A DNA stretch of 64,000 nucleotides from Pseudoduganella dura (GCF_009727155.1 NZ_WNWM01000002.1:4402001-4466000), one strand, 5' to 3'; shown: positions 42,973 through 51,478, counted from the first letter of the stretch. Made by a program: numbers and translations. The notes: generated from the letters alone by a model not told the origin.

Positions 42973-43302
42973 TCAATGCGACGTCGACTTCGAGAACAGC
43001 TGCATGACGAGCACGCCCGCAACGATCAGGCCGATACCGACCAGCGCCGGCAGGTCGAGCCGCTGTCGGAACATGAAGTAACCGACCAGCGTGATCAGCA
43101 CGATGCCCGCGCCCGACCAGATCGCATAGACGACGCCCATCGGGATCGAGCGCAGCGTCAGCGACAGCATGTAGAACGCGATGCCGTAGCCCACCACCAC
43201 CAGCACGGAGGGCAGGGTGCGCGTAAAGCCCTCGGACGCTTTCAGGGCGGACGTGGCGATGACTTCGGCCACGATGGCGACCGCCAGGAATATCCAGTTC
43301 AT
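42973..43302 (-). CDS. Small multidrug resistance transporter (EmrE/QacE type)
   Basis: A 109-residue inner-membrane protein with four transmembrane helices. The essential membrane Glu is Glu13 (VAIVAEVIATSALKASEGF), equivalent to EmrE Glu14. GIAFYMLSLTLRSIPMGVVYAIWSGAGIV gives TM2-TM3 including the conserved Trp. It works as an antiparallel dimer exchanging protons for cationic biocides. The start at 43302 is set by AGGAG and by homology; an upstream in-frame ATG at 43338 adds 12 residues. It is convergent with the DUF1311 gene. Confidence 0.93.
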   Translation of the reverse strand: MNWIFLAVAIVAEVIATSALKASEGFTRTLPSVLVVVGYGIAFYMLSLTLRSIPMGVVYAIWSGAGIVLITLVGYFMFRQRLDLPALVGIGLIVAGVLVMQLFSKSTSH

Positions 43303-43376
43303 GTAACTCCTCTTCAGGCTTTTTTGCCGAGGCAGCACTGTACCAGACCCTGTTGCGCCACCTGCCGGAATGTGCC

Positions 43377-43412
43377 GGGGAATCGGCTGGGGAATCGGTC
43401 AGGGAATCGGCC
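43377..43412. repeat. Three 12-bp tandem repeats
   Basis: GGGGAATCGGCT, GGGGAATCGGTC and AGGGAATCGGCC stand head to tail in the gap between the SMR and acyltransferase genes. They may be slippage products; no binding protein can be proposed. Confidence 0.6.
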
Positions 43413-43526
43413 GCGGAAGTACGGTCGTCTCTTTTTTGCGCCACTGATCGGCTAACTCGGCTATTCTGCCGCCTTTACAAAATCATCACGGTTCGGGGAT
43501 CGGGATGAGCTGGACGAAGGAAGCGG

Positions 43527-44720
43527 ATGAAGCGGGCAATTTCTGCAGCAAGCGGAACCAACGAGGCAAACGGAGCAGCCGGGCAGGCCAGAGCAGCCGG
43601 GCAGGCCAGGCCGGAATTTGCATTGATTAACGTGTTGAAGGCGGTGGCCGCGCAACTGATCGTGCTGCATCACCTGGCGTTCTACGGGCCGATGGCCGAT
43701 CACGCGCGCGTGTTGTTGCCGGACACGATCGACTGGCTGGGCGACACGGCACGCATCGCCGTGCAGGTGTTCCTCGTCATCGGCGGCTTTCTCGCCGCGA
43801 AGTCGCTGAGCCCGGGGGGGCATGCCGGACTGGCCGCGCCGCGGGCGGCGATCTGGCGGCGCTACGTGAAACTGGCACCGCCATTCGTGGCCGCGACGCT
43901 GCTGGCCGCGCTGGCCACCGCCTGGGCTGCCGCCTGGATGACGCACGACTCGATCTCCGCTCCCGCCACGTTCGCGCAGCTGTGCGCCCATGCGGTACTG
44001 CTGCATGGGGTGCTCGGGTATGAATCGCTGTCGGCGGGCGCCTGGTATGTCGCCATCGATTTCCAGCTGTATGCGGCGCTGGCCCTGATGCTGTGGCTCG
44101 CGGGCCGCGCGGCCGGACCAAGCCCGACGCCGCGCGTGGTTTCGTACCTGGTGCCGTGCGCCGTCGCTGCCGGCATCGCGCTGTCGCTGTTGTACTTCAA
44201 CCTGGATGCCGGCTGGGACGACTGGGCGCCGTATTTCTTCGGCAGCTACGGGCTGGGCGCGATGGCCTGGTGGGCCGGCGATCGCGACCGCAAGGGCGGG
44301 TCCGTGGCGCTGCTCGTCGCGCTGGCCGTCGTGCCGGTGCTCGCCGCGCTGGTGGTCGAATTCCGCGACCGGATCGCGCTGGCATTGGCGGTCGCCTGCG
44401 CACTGTTCCTGTTCGGGCGCGCCAGGACCGAGGCGCGCGGCCCCGGGGCCTCGGTTGCCGGCTACCTGGGGCGCATCTCCTATGCGGTGTTCCTGGTCCA
44501 CTTCCCCGTGTGCCTGGTGATCAATGCGGCATTCACGCGCTATGCGCCGGCCGAGCCGCACTGGCAACTGCCCGGCATGCTGCTCGCATGGGCCACCAGC
44601 GTTGCGGCGGGCGCCATGTTCCACCGGTGGGTGGAGGTGCCGCTCGGCCGCACGATCCGTTCCACGACGACGCGGCTCGCCACCCCGGCATGGGCGGCCG
44701 AGCGGGTGGCGCGGCGCTGA
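43527..44720 (+). CDS. Acyltransferase 3 family membrane protein
   Basis: A 397-residue polytopic inner-membrane protein of the acyltransferase-3 (OafA/NolL-like) family, which transfers acyl groups such as acetyl to cell-surface sugars. The catalytic-region pattern INVLKAVAAQLIVLHHLAFYGP near residue 35-55 contains the conserved His pair, RYVKLAPPFVAA is the R/K-rich loop, and FLVHFPVCLVI is near the C-terminus. About ten hydrophobic segments are present. The N-terminal 30 residues (SAASGTNEANGAAGQARAAG) are low-complexity and contain an 18-bp tandem duplication. The sugar substrate is unknown. Confidence 0.88.
   Translation: MKRAISAASGTNEANGAAGQARAAGQARPEFALINVLKAVAAQLIVLHHLAFYGPMADHARVLLPDTIDWLGDTARIAVQVFLVIGGFLAAKSLSPGGHAGLAAPRAAIWRRYVKLAPPFVAATLLAALATAWAAAWMTHDSISAPATFAQLCAHAVLLHGVLGYESLSAGAWYVAIDFQLYAALALMLWLAGRAAGPSPTPRVVSYLVPCAVAAGIALSLLYFNLDAGWDDWAPYFFGSYGLGAMAWWAGDRDRKGGSVALLVALAVVPVLAALVVEFRDRIALALAVACALFLFGRARTEARGPGASVAGYLGRISYAVFLVHFPVCLVINAAFTRYAPAEPHWQLPGMLLAWATSVAAGAMFHRWVEVPLGRTIRSTTTRLATPAWAAERVARR
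43573..43608 (+). repeat. Perfect 18-bp tandem duplication in the acyltransferase gene
   Basis: GAGCAGCCGGGCAGGCCA occurs twice without any mismatch, adding six in-frame residues. Identity of the copies points to recent replication slippage. Confidence 0.9.
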
Positions 44721-44786
44721 CGCATCATCGCCTGCGTCACGCGCCAGGGGGCAGCCGGGCCGGCAACCGGCCCGGCCGGATGCGGC

Positions 44787-46889
44787 TTAAAGATCGACCT
44801 TCAGCCGCGCGACCACGCTGCGTTCGGCGCCCGCGGACACGTACAGGTTGCCCCACGAAGACGTATAGAACATCCGGTTGGCCAGGTTGTGCACATCCAC
44901 CGACAGGCGGGTGCGCCGGTTGACCTGCCAGTAGCTGACCAGCTTGAACGTGGTGTACGCCGGCAGCGAATACGTGTCCGCGCTGTTGCCCGAGCGTTCG
45001 CCAACGTAGTTCGCGCCGGCGCCGATGCCGTAGCGGCCGCCGCCCGGCAGGCGGTCTTCGCGGATCGCCAGCAGGCCGGCGCTGTATTCCGGCACGTTGG
45101 CCAGGCGCGTGCCGGCGGCCAGCGTTTTATCCTTCGTCACGCGCGCATCGTCCCACGCGAAGTTGCCCATCACGCGCCAGTGGCGGTCCACCTGGCCGTT
45201 GACGTCGACTTCGAAGCCGGTGCTCCTGATCTCGCCCGCCGCCACGGAATAGCCGGGCACGTCGCTCGCGGTCAGCACGTTGGTCTTGGTGATCTCATAC
45301 AGCGCCAGCGTGGCCCCCAGGCGTCCGTCCGGCGTCTGCAGCTTCCAGCCCGCTTCATACGCGGTCGAGCGCTGCGGGTCGAAGGCGCGGCCCGCGATAT
45401 CCGTGCCGTTATTGCCGCGGAACGATTTGCCGGCCGAGACATACAGCGAACTCCAGCCGTTCGGCAGGTACGTCACGCCGGCGCGCGGGGTGACGGCGCT
45501 CTGCTCGCGCGCGATGAACGTCTTGGCGACGCGGTTTTCCAGCGACTGGCTGTACTCATCCCAGCGCAGGCCGGCCAGCAGTTTCCACCGGTCGGAAAGA
45601 CTGACCTGATCCTGCGCGAAGACGGCTTTCACGCGCTGCCGTTCGTCGGAGCTGGTGGTGAGGCTGGTCAGCGCCGGCGCAGCCTTGCCGTACACCGGCG
45701 TGTAGATGTCGATCGGCGTGTTGGCCGAACGCAGGATTTCCATGTTCATCCACAGCCGCGACGCTTCGGCGCCGACCAGCAGCGTGTGCCCGATGCCGCC
45801 GGTGGTGAACTTGCCTTCGAGTTCGGCCTGCAGCGCCACATCGCGCGACGGCAGCGTGCGCCACGTAGCCTGGCGGTTCAGCGTGCGGTTGTCCGCCGCC
45901 AGCGCGGTCGCTTCGGTGTATTCGCCGTAGAAATCGCTTTCCTTGTAGCTGGCGCCGATCCGCACGCGCCAGTCGTCAGTCAGCCGGTGTTCCAGCGTGG
46001 CCTGGTGCGTGTCGCTGTTCAGGCGCATGTTGTCATCGCCGGGTTCGTTCAGAACGCGGTCGCGCGGCAGCGTGCCGAGCACGCCGCGCACGTTGATCAC
46101 GCCGCGGTCCAGCGGCGCATCGGTGCGCAGGAATTCCGATTCGAAGCCGAACGTGGTGCGGCCATCGATCTTCCATGTCAGCGCCGGTGCGACCAGCGTG
46201 CGCTTGTTGTGCAGCAGCGAGGAGCGGGGGCCGCCTTCTTCCGTCACCAGGTTCAGCCTGTAGGCCACCGTGTCGGTCAGGGCGCCAGTGCTGTCCAGCG
46301 TGGCACGGCGCAGGCCGGTGCTGCCCACGCTCGCTTCGGCCACGTTGGCGCTGTCGAATTTCGGCTTCTTGGTGACGATGTTGATCGTGCCGCCCGGCTC
46401 GCTGCTGCCGTAGACGGCGCCGGCCGGACCCTTCAGGAACTCGAAACGTTCGACCGTTGCCGTATCGCGCGGCGGATTGTAGCCACGCGATCCGGGAAAG
46501 CCGTTGACGAGGTAGCCCATGTCGGTGCTGGAAAAGCCGCGGATGGCGAAGTTGTCCCACGTGCCGCCGAAGTCGTTGAGGCGGGAAATACCGCTGACGA
46601 AATCGACCGTATCGGCCATGCGCGTCGCGCCCAGGTCTTCGATCTGCTGCAGGCTGATCACGCGCACCGATTGCGGCACTTCGGCCAGCGGCGTATCGGT
46701 GCGCGTCGCGCCGCGCGATTGTTGTGGATTCCAGGCGTCGCCGACGCGTTCGGCGACGATGCTTACCTGCGGCATGGCGGTTTCCGCCGCTTCGTCGGCG
46801 GCCGGTTGCGCCGAGACCAGCGGGGCGGCGGAGAGCAGGCTTAAAGCGAACAGGCGGTGTGTGAACGGATGCGGCTTGGCGATGTGCAT
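44787..46889 (-). CDS. TonB-dependent siderophore receptor
   Basis: A 700-residue outer-membrane receptor. The signal peptide ends LVSAQPA near residue 30. The plug (residues about 50-170) contains PLAEVPQSVRVISLQQIEDLGATRM, FAIRGFSSTDMGYLVNGF and EFLKGPAGAVYGSSEPGGTINIVTKKP, the standard siderophore-receptor plug signatures (FhuE/FpvA-like). The rest is a 22-strand barrel. The last residues are RLKVDL, ending in Leu rather than the usual Phe, which is unusual but compatible with barrel assembly. A Fur box lies 30-50 bases upstream, so it should be induced by iron limitation. No siderophore synthesis genes are nearby. Confidence 0.95.
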   Translation of the reverse strand: MHIAKPHPFTHRLFALSLLSAAPLVSAQPAADEAAETAMPQVSIVAERVGDAWNPQQSRGATRTDTPLAEVPQSVRVISLQQIEDLGATRMADTVDFVSGISRLNDFGGTWDNFAIRGFSSTDMGYLVNGFPGSRGYNPPRDTATVERFEFLKGPAGAVYGSSEPGGTINIVTKKPKFDSANVAEASVGSTGLRRATLDSTGALTDTVAYRLNLVTEEGGPRSSLLHNKRTLVAPALTWKIDGRTTFGFESEFLRTDAPLDRGVINVRGVLGTLPRDRVLNEPGDDNMRLNSDTHQATLEHRLTDDWRVRIGASYKESDFYGEYTEATALAADNRTLNRQATWRTLPSRDVALQAELEGKFTTGGIGHTLLVGAEASRLWMNMEILRSANTPIDIYTPVYGKAAPALTSLTTSSDERQRVKAVFAQDQVSLSDRWKLLAGLRWDEYSQSLENRVAKTFIAREQSAVTPRAGVTYLPNGWSSLYVSAGKSFRGNNGTDIAGRAFDPQRSTAYEAGWKLQTPDGRLGATLALYEITKTNVLTASDVPGYSVAAGEIRSTGFEVDVNGQVDRHWRVMGNFAWDDARVTKDKTLAAGTRLANVPEYSAGLLAIREDRLPGGGRYGIGAGANYVGERSGNSADTYSLPAYTTFKLVSYWQVNRRTRLSVDVHNLANRMFYTSSWGNLYVSAGAERSVVARLKVDL

Positions 46890-46917
46890 GGGCTAATGAC
46901 GGGAAAAAGGCGCAACT

Positions 46918-46940
46918 ATAAATGAGAATCATTATTATTT
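46918..46940 (-). promoter_or_regulatory. Fur box of the TonB receptor gene
   Basis: On the minus strand the sequence reads AATAATGATTCTCATTTAT, matching most positions of the 19-bp Fur consensus GATAATGATAATCATTATC. It lies about 30 bases upstream of the receptor start codon, where Fe-Fur would cover the promoter. Confidence 0.85.
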
Positions 46941-46973
46941 ATAGTCATATGGGGGGCTTTGTCGTTCCCATGC

Positions 46974-47001
46974 AAAAAAAAAGCCAACCGGACAGGTTGG
47001 C
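46974..47001 (-). terminator. Intrinsic terminator of the PEP-CTERM gene
   Basis: GCCAACC-TGTCC-GGTTGGC on the minus strand followed by nine T. It separates the PEP-CTERM gene from the Fur-controlled promoter. Confidence 0.85.
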
Positions 47002-47055
47002 CAAAGTGGGGGAGTGCGGCAATGGTGCTCAGTGCCTGACTGGTTTGCTTCAGCG

Positions 47056-47796
47056 TTACGGGTTTCCTGATTTGCGGTTGCGGGAGCGGCGCAGGCGCCA
47101 GCCGAGGCCGGCAAGACCCAGCGCGAACATCGCATACTGCGACGGTTCCGGCACTGCGCTGACGGTGGCAAAGCTGCCGGCGGCGAGGCCCAGGTTGCCG
47201 TCGATGCCTTGTGCGCCGGTCGAAAGGCTGACGGTCAGCCCGCGCGCGGCGTTGTTGCCGAAGTTGCTGACCAGGCTGTCGTAGATGACCGTGTCCTCGA
47301 CTTCGAACGGGTCGTCCAGGTAGCTGATGAACAGTTCCGCGTGGCTGTAGCCGTGATGGGTGGCGGTGAAGGTGCTGCTGGCGTCGGCGTCGGCATGCAA
47401 GACCAGCCTGGTATTCGCGGTCAGCGAGAATGCATGGCCGATGGCCGCGGTACCGAACATTTCGCCCTGTGCGCCGGAAAAGCTGGCGCTCAGGCCGGCC
47501 GTGCCGTTCGCCATGCTGACGCTGGCGCTGCCTCCGCCAACCGTGGCGCCGACGGTGCCATCGCCGACGCGGTAGTCGAACGGCTCGGGAAACGTGGTCG
47601 TCGTCGGATAGAAGCCGGCGGTCAGCACGATGGCGCTTTCATCGAGCGTCAGGGCGGCGTCGATGCCGTCGTTCAGGTCGAGGTCGATGACTTCGTAATG
47701 GAAATTGCTGAAGTGCGCACTGGAAGTGGCTTCGGCTTGCGCGGCCAGCGGCGCCGACAGCGCAAGGGCCGCGGCGGCGATTACAGGCAGTTTCAT
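47056..47796 (-). CDS. PEP-CTERM sorting domain protein
   Basis: A 246-residue exported protein. The N-terminal signal is MKLPVIAAAALALSAPLAAQA. The middle is Ser/Thr/Gly-rich, probably beta-structured, without recognised domains. The C-terminus carries the sorting signal VPEPSQYAMFALGLAGLGW followed by RLRRSRNRK: the PEP motif, a hydrophobic segment and a basic tail. Such proteins are processed by exosortase EpsH/XrtB and often become glycosylated surface or biofilm components. The exosortase is not in this window. Confidence 0.92.
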   Translation of the reverse strand: MKLPVIAAAALALSAPLAAQAEATSSAHFSNFHYEVIDLDLNDGIDAALTLDESAIVLTAGFYPTTTTFPEPFDYRVGDGTVGATVGGGSASVSMANGTAGLSASFSGAQGEMFGTAAIGHAFSLTANTRLVLHADADASSTFTATHHGYSHAELFISYLDDPFEVEDTVIYDSLVSNFGNNAARGLTVSLSTGAQGIDGNLGLAAGSFATVSAVPEPSQYAMFALGLAGLGWRLRRSRNRKSGNP

Positions 47797-47908
47797 GAGG
47801 GAGCTCCACGGGATGAAAGACCGTTATTGTGCTTGAGCTCGTTATCTTTTTTTTAAGGGATTTTTACGCGAAATTGTCATGAATGTATGACGATGAGCAA
47901 GACCTGCA

Positions 47909-47940
47909 AAAACAAAAAAGCCAACCGCGAGCGGTTGGCT
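47909..47940 (-). terminator. Intrinsic terminator of tRNA-Lys
   Basis: AGCCAACCGC-TC-GCGGTTGGCT on the minus strand followed by TTTTTGTTTTT, 16 bases after the tRNA 3' end. Confidence 0.9.
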
Positions 47941-47955
47941 TCTCTGATCTATTCG

Positions 47956-48031
47956 TGGTAGGCCGTGCGGGATTCGAACCTGCGACCAACGGATTAAAAG
48001 TCCGCTGCTCTACCAGCTGAGCTAACGACCC
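47956..48031 (-). tRNA. tRNA-Lys (anticodon UUU)
   Basis: On the minus strand the 76 bases start GGGTCGTTAGCTCAGCTGG and end with an encoded CCA. The D arm (AGCTCAGCTGGTAGAGC), the anticodon stem-loop CGGACTTTTAATCCG with anticodon TTT, and the T arm (GGTTCGAATCC) fold without mismatches, and the acceptor stem GGGTCGT pairs with ACGGCCT with one G-U-type irregularity. The gene has its own promoter and terminator. Confidence 0.97.
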
Positions 48032-48043
48032 GAAAGAGGCCGC

Positions 48044-48072
48044 ATTATATACGGCGTATTACGCTCTGCCAA
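48044..48072 (-). promoter_or_regulatory. Promoter of tRNA-Lys
   Basis: TTGGCA (48067-48072 on the minus strand), exactly 17 bases, TATAAT (48044-48049). The bases after it are GC-rich (GCGGCC), resembling the discriminator of stringently controlled stable-RNA promoters. Confidence 0.85.
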
Positions 48073-48175
48073 GTGCTTCAACAATAAAGCCTGCAAAAGA
48101 TCAGCAAATGACCTGGGGTCAGGCACCAGGCCATTTTCTGTGCAAGATCAAGCAAGGGAACAGCCGCGGCGAACG

Positions 48176-49945
48176 CTATGCCAGCGATGCAGTAGCCTTC
48201 AGCACTTCCTCGGCCGTGGTGACGCCCTCGATCAGCTTGTAGGCACCGGCGATGCGCAGCGGCTTCATGCCGTCGGCGACGGCTTGCCGGCGCAGCGCGC
48301 CGATGTCGGTTTCTTCCTGCACCAGTGCATTGAAGCCGGCGCTGACAGTGAGCAATTCGTAGATGCCGGTGCGGCCGCGGTAGCCGGTCTGCCGGCACTC
48401 CGGGCAGCCGGCGGGGCGGTAGACCGGCCGCGGCTTGGGCAGGTTCCAGGCGCCGCCGATGCCATGCCAGATGTCGTCGGCCAGTTCGCCGTCCGGTGTC
48501 TTGCACTCGGGGCACAGGGTGCGCACGAGGCGCTGCGCCATGATGCCGATGACCGTGGCTTCCAGCAGGTAGTACGGCACGCCCAGTTCCAGCAGCCGCA
48601 TCACGGCGGACGGCGCATCGTTCGTGTGCAGTGTCGACAGCACCAGGTGGCCCGTCAGCGCGGCCTGGATCGCCATCTCGGCCGTGGCCAGGTCGCGGAT
48701 CTCCCCGACCATGATGATGTCCGGGTCCTGGCGCATCAGCGCGCGCACGCCGTCGGCGAACGACAGGTCGATGCCCGGCTGCACCTGCATCTGGTTGAAG
48801 GACGCCTCCACCATCTCGATCGGATCCTCCACCGTGCACACGTTCACTTCCGACGTGGCGAGCGCTTTCAGTGTCGTGTACAGCGTGGTGGTCTTGCCGG
48901 AGCCGGTGGGCCCGGTAACGAGGATGATGCCGTGCGGCCGCTTCGTCAGCGCATCCCAGCGCGCCGCATCCTCGGGCGGAAAGCCCAGTTCCGGCAGCGT
49001 CTTCACGACCACGTCCGGGTCGAAGATCCGCATCACGAGCTTTTCGCCGAACGCGGTCGGCAGGGTCGACAGCCGCAGCTCGATCTCCTGGCCGCCGGCG
49101 GTGCGCGTCTTGATGCGGCCGTCCTGCGGGCGGCGCTTCTCGATCACGTCCATCCGCCCCAGCAGCTTGATGCGCGCGGTCATCGCGATCATCACCACGG
49201 CCGGCACCTGGTACACCTGGTGCAGCACGCCATCGATGCGGAAGCGGATGTTGCCGATGTCGCGCTTGGGTTCCAGGTGGATGTCGGATGCGCGCTGCTC
49301 GAACGCGTACTGCCACAGCCAGTCGACGATGTTGATCACGTGCTGGTCGTTGGCATCCACCTGGCGGTTGCTCTTGCCCATTTCGACCAGCTGCTCGAAA
49401 TTGTTGCGCAGCGCCAGGTCCTGGCCGGTGGAACGGTTGGCATCCCTGATCGACTTCGCGAGGGAAAAGAACTGCGACGTGTACTGGGCGATGTCGAGCG
49501 GGTTGGCGATCACGCGGCGGATCGAGCGGCGCGAGATCTTGGCGATCTCCGGCTCCCATTCGAGCGCGAACGGATCGGCGGTGGCGACGGTGAGCGTGTC
49601 CGCGCTGATCTCCACCGGCAGGATGTTGAAGCGGGCCGCGTAGCTGGCCGACATGACGTCCGCCACGCGGGTGAAATCCACCTTCAGCGGATCGATGCGG
49701 TACAGCGGCAGGTGTGCACGCTGCGCCAGCCATTCGGTCAGCATGTCCAGCGTCAGCTGCCTGTGCGGCGCCTGCGCGGACAGGATCTTGCAGTGCGCAA
49801 CGGCGCACAGCGGATGCATCGATCCGGCGGTATTGCGCAGGATGCCCTGCGCCTGCGTGTAGTAGGCCTTGACGCCGGCTTTCTCCACCATGCCATCGGC
49901 GAGCAGCCACGTGAAGAGTTGTTGCAGGTCGAGCGTCTTGGCCAT
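48176..49945 (-). CDS. GspE/PulE/PilB-type assembly ATPase
   Basis: A 589-residue cytosolic hexameric ATPase powering type II secretion or type IV pilus assembly. Residues 1-180 are an N-terminal MshEN-like domain. The ATPase core has ASDIHLEP and RFRIDGVLHQ, Walker A GPTGSGKTTTLY (near residue 347), the Asp box TVEDPIE, Walker B DIIMVGEIRD and the His box TGHLVLSTLHTND. A tetracysteine zinc site (CPECK... CPECR, near 480 and 515) is present. No other gsp or pil genes adjoin it, so the machine it serves is unknown. Confidence 0.92.
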   Translation of the reverse strand: MAKTLDLQQLFTWLLADGMVEKAGVKAYYTQAQGILRNTAGSMHPLCAVAHCKILSAQAPHRQLTLDMLTEWLAQRAHLPLYRIDPLKVDFTRVADVMSASYAARFNILPVEISADTLTVATADPFALEWEPEIAKISRRSIRRVIANPLDIAQYTSQFFSLAKSIRDANRSTGQDLALRNNFEQLVEMGKSNRQVDANDQHVINIVDWLWQYAFEQRASDIHLEPKRDIGNIRFRIDGVLHQVYQVPAVVMIAMTARIKLLGRMDVIEKRRPQDGRIKTRTAGGQEIELRLSTLPTAFGEKLVMRIFDPDVVVKTLPELGFPPEDAARWDALTKRPHGIILVTGPTGSGKTTTLYTTLKALATSEVNVCTVEDPIEMVEASFNQMQVQPGIDLSFADGVRALMRQDPDIIMVGEIRDLATAEMAIQAALTGHLVLSTLHTNDAPSAVMRLLELGVPYYLLEATVIGIMAQRLVRTLCPECKTPDGELADDIWHGIGGAWNLPKPRPVYRPAGCPECRQTGYRGRTGIYELLTVSAGFNALVQEETDIGALRRQAVADGMKPLRIAGAYKLIEGVTTAEEVLKATASLA

Positions 49946-49960
49946 GGCGTCAGGTCCCGG

Positions 49961-50827
49961 TCAGGTCTTGGTGGCGGCGGCGAGGCCTTTTACCCAGGAT
50001 TTCGCCGGCAACTTCGTTTGCGCGTGGATCTCCGCGGCGCGCGCTTCCAGTGCAGGGATGTCGAGCGCGCGGGCACGCTTGAACGCCAGCGCCACGACGT
50101 TGCCATCATGGACTTCCGGCAGGCTCACCACTTGCGCAAACGCGAATTTCATCGCCTTCAGGTTCTTTGCATAACTCGGATGATCGCCGAACAGGTTCAC
50201 CGTCATGATGCCGTCATCGGTGAGGCAGGCGGCGCACGCCGAATAGAATTCCGCCGAATCGAGCACCGGGCCGCGCGCGGTGGCGTCATACAGGTCCACC
50301 TGCAGCGCGTCGAGCGTGTTGCGGCGTGCGGGATCGTCCACGAAGTCCAGCGCATCCATCTCGAGCACGTGCAGGCGCGTGTCGTCCGGAGGGAGCTTGA
50401 ACATCGCGTGGCAGATCGTGATCACGTGCGGGTTCAGTTCCACCGCTGTCACCTGCGCATCGGGGAAGGTCCTGTAGCAGAACTTGGTCAGCGTGGCGGT
50501 GCCGAGGCCCAGTTGCGCGACGGCGCGGGGCGCGGCGTTCCACAGCATCCAGGCCATCATCTGCTGCGCGTATTCCAGTTCGGGCCAGTCGGGCTTGCGG
50601 ATGCGCATCGCGCCCTGTACCCACTCGGTACCGAAATGCAGGTAGCGCACGCCATCCTGCTCGGACAGCGTGACGGGGGCGAATTTCGGCTTGTATTTCG
50701 CCGGCTTGTCTTTCGGTTTGTCTTTCGGTTCGTCCTGCGCCAGTTTGCGCACGGCGGTTTTCACGGCCGGCTGGCGGGCAGGACGGGACGATTCTTCTTT
50801 TTCGATGGATTTACGTTTGATCAGCAT
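49961..50827 (-). CDS. Spermidine synthase-like protein
   Basis: A 288-residue protein with a Lys-rich N-terminal extension (residues 1-50, containing KDKPKDKPAKYKPK) and a Rossmann methyltransferase-like domain. Motifs are QLGLGTATLTKFCY (nucleoside-binding Gly loop), VTAVELNPHVI (acidic ribose ligand), EMDALDFV and DALQVDLYDA. The pattern follows spermidine synthase, yet the usual substrate-gate motif is not obvious, so aminopropyl transfer is only one possibility; an SAM-dependent methyltransferase is another. It lies 15 bp upstream of the GspE-type gene on the same strand and probably shares its transcript. Confidence 0.78.
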   Translation of the reverse strand: MLIKRKSIEKEESSRPARQPAVKTAVRKLAQDEPKDKPKDKPAKYKPKFAPVTLSEQDGVRYLHFGTEWVQGAMRIRKPDWPELEYAQQMMAWMLWNAAPRAVAQLGLGTATLTKFCYRTFPDAQVTAVELNPHVITICHAMFKLPPDDTRLHVLEMDALDFVDDPARRNTLDALQVDLYDATARGPVLDSAEFYSACAACLTDDGIMTVNLFGDHPSYAKNLKAMKFAFAQVVSLPEVHDGNVVALAFKRARALDIPALEARAAEIHAQTKLPAKSWVKGLAAATKT

Positions 50828-50897
50828 GGTGGCGTCCGGAGTAGACCTTTATTATCCCGCGTCGCTTTGCCCTGTAGCAAGCGCGGAAATACAGGCG

Positions 50898-50933
50898 TGC
50901 AAATGAAAACTGCCGGCCCAAGGGCCGGCAGTT
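50898..50933 (-). terminator. Intrinsic terminator of the glycine-zipper gene
   Basis: AACTGCCGGCCC and GGGCCGGCAGTT (12-bp perfect arms, 50908-50919 and 50922-50933) followed on the minus strand by TTCATTTGC. The T-run is short, but position and stem strength fit a terminator. Confidence 0.75.
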
Positions 50934-50968
50934 CCGCGAGCAATGCGCTCTATCGGCGCCGATGCGCT

Positions 50969-51478
50969 CTATTGCTGTACCGGTTCGACCGATACGCGCA
51001 GGCGCACGCGTTCGCCCGGATCCTGCGACATATAGCTGGTGTAATTGCGGCCGCGGTAGTCATACACGACTTCATAACCGGTGGTGTGCGATTCCCATCT
51101 GTCCACGGTACGGCACTGCTTTACCGCCTGTTCCTGCACGCCGCCCGGTGCGGCATTCTGGTTGTCGACCCGGTCGCCGACCACGGCACCGGCGATCGCG
51201 CCGGCCGCCGCCGCTGCCGTGCGGCCATTGCCGCTGCCGATCTGGCTGCCCAGCAGGGCGCCGGCGATGCCGCCCACGATCGAGCCGCCCGCGCTGCGCT
51301 GCTGCGGCTGCTGAACCTGTACATATTCGGTACGGCATTCCTGCTGCGGACGGTTGACCCGTTCGACCTGCGGCGTCACGCGCACGACGCGGCCATAATC
51401 TTCGAAATCGGCAGCCTGCACGGCCGGCAGGGCGCCGAGCAGCATGGCCGACAACATACATTTAGCTTGCAGATTCAT
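50969..51478 (-). CDS. Glycine-zipper 2TM domain envelope protein
   Basis: A 169-residue exported protein. Signal peptide is MNLQAKCMLSAMLLGALPAVQA. After a short Gln-rich region comes a glycine zipper (GGSIVGGIAGALLGSQIGSGNGRTAAAAAGAIAGAVVG, about residues 70-108), typical of SlyB/RcnB-like or 17-kDa-antigen-type outer-membrane proteins. The C-terminal part (RWESHTTGYEVVYDYRGRNYTSYM) is a small beta domain seen in related proteins. There is no lipobox, so it is probably periplasmic or inserted rather than a lipoprotein. I start at 51478 (GAGG upstream); a longer frame to 51559 lacks a ribosome-binding site. Confidence 0.87.
   Translation of the reverse strand: MNLQAKCMLSAMLLGALPAVQAADFEDYGRVVRVTPQVERVNRPQQECRTEYVQVQQPQQRSAGGSIVGGIAGALLGSQIGSGNGRTAAAAAGAIAGAVVGDRVDNQNAAPGGVQEQAVKQCRTVDRWESHTTGYEVVYDYRGRNYTSYMSQDPGERVRLRVSVEPVQQ

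Noticed and set aside
44787..47796. Iron-siderophore biosynthesis cluster around the TonB receptor
   Set aside because: Neighbours are an acyltransferase-3 protein, a PEP-CTERM protein and tRNA-Lys; no NRPS, IucA/IucC or ferric reductase gene is present.
48112..48130. CCTGG-GGTCAGGCA-CCAGG dyad upstream of the tRNA promoter as a regulatory site
   Set aside because: Only five bases pair in each arm with a nine-base loop. It may be a decayed member of the GTGCC-GGCAC repeat family, but it is too weak to annotate.
47956..48175. tRNA-Lys as an integration site for a genomic island
   Set aside because: No integrase is adjacent, no repeat of the tRNA 3' end was seen nearby, and the neighbouring genes have normal composition.
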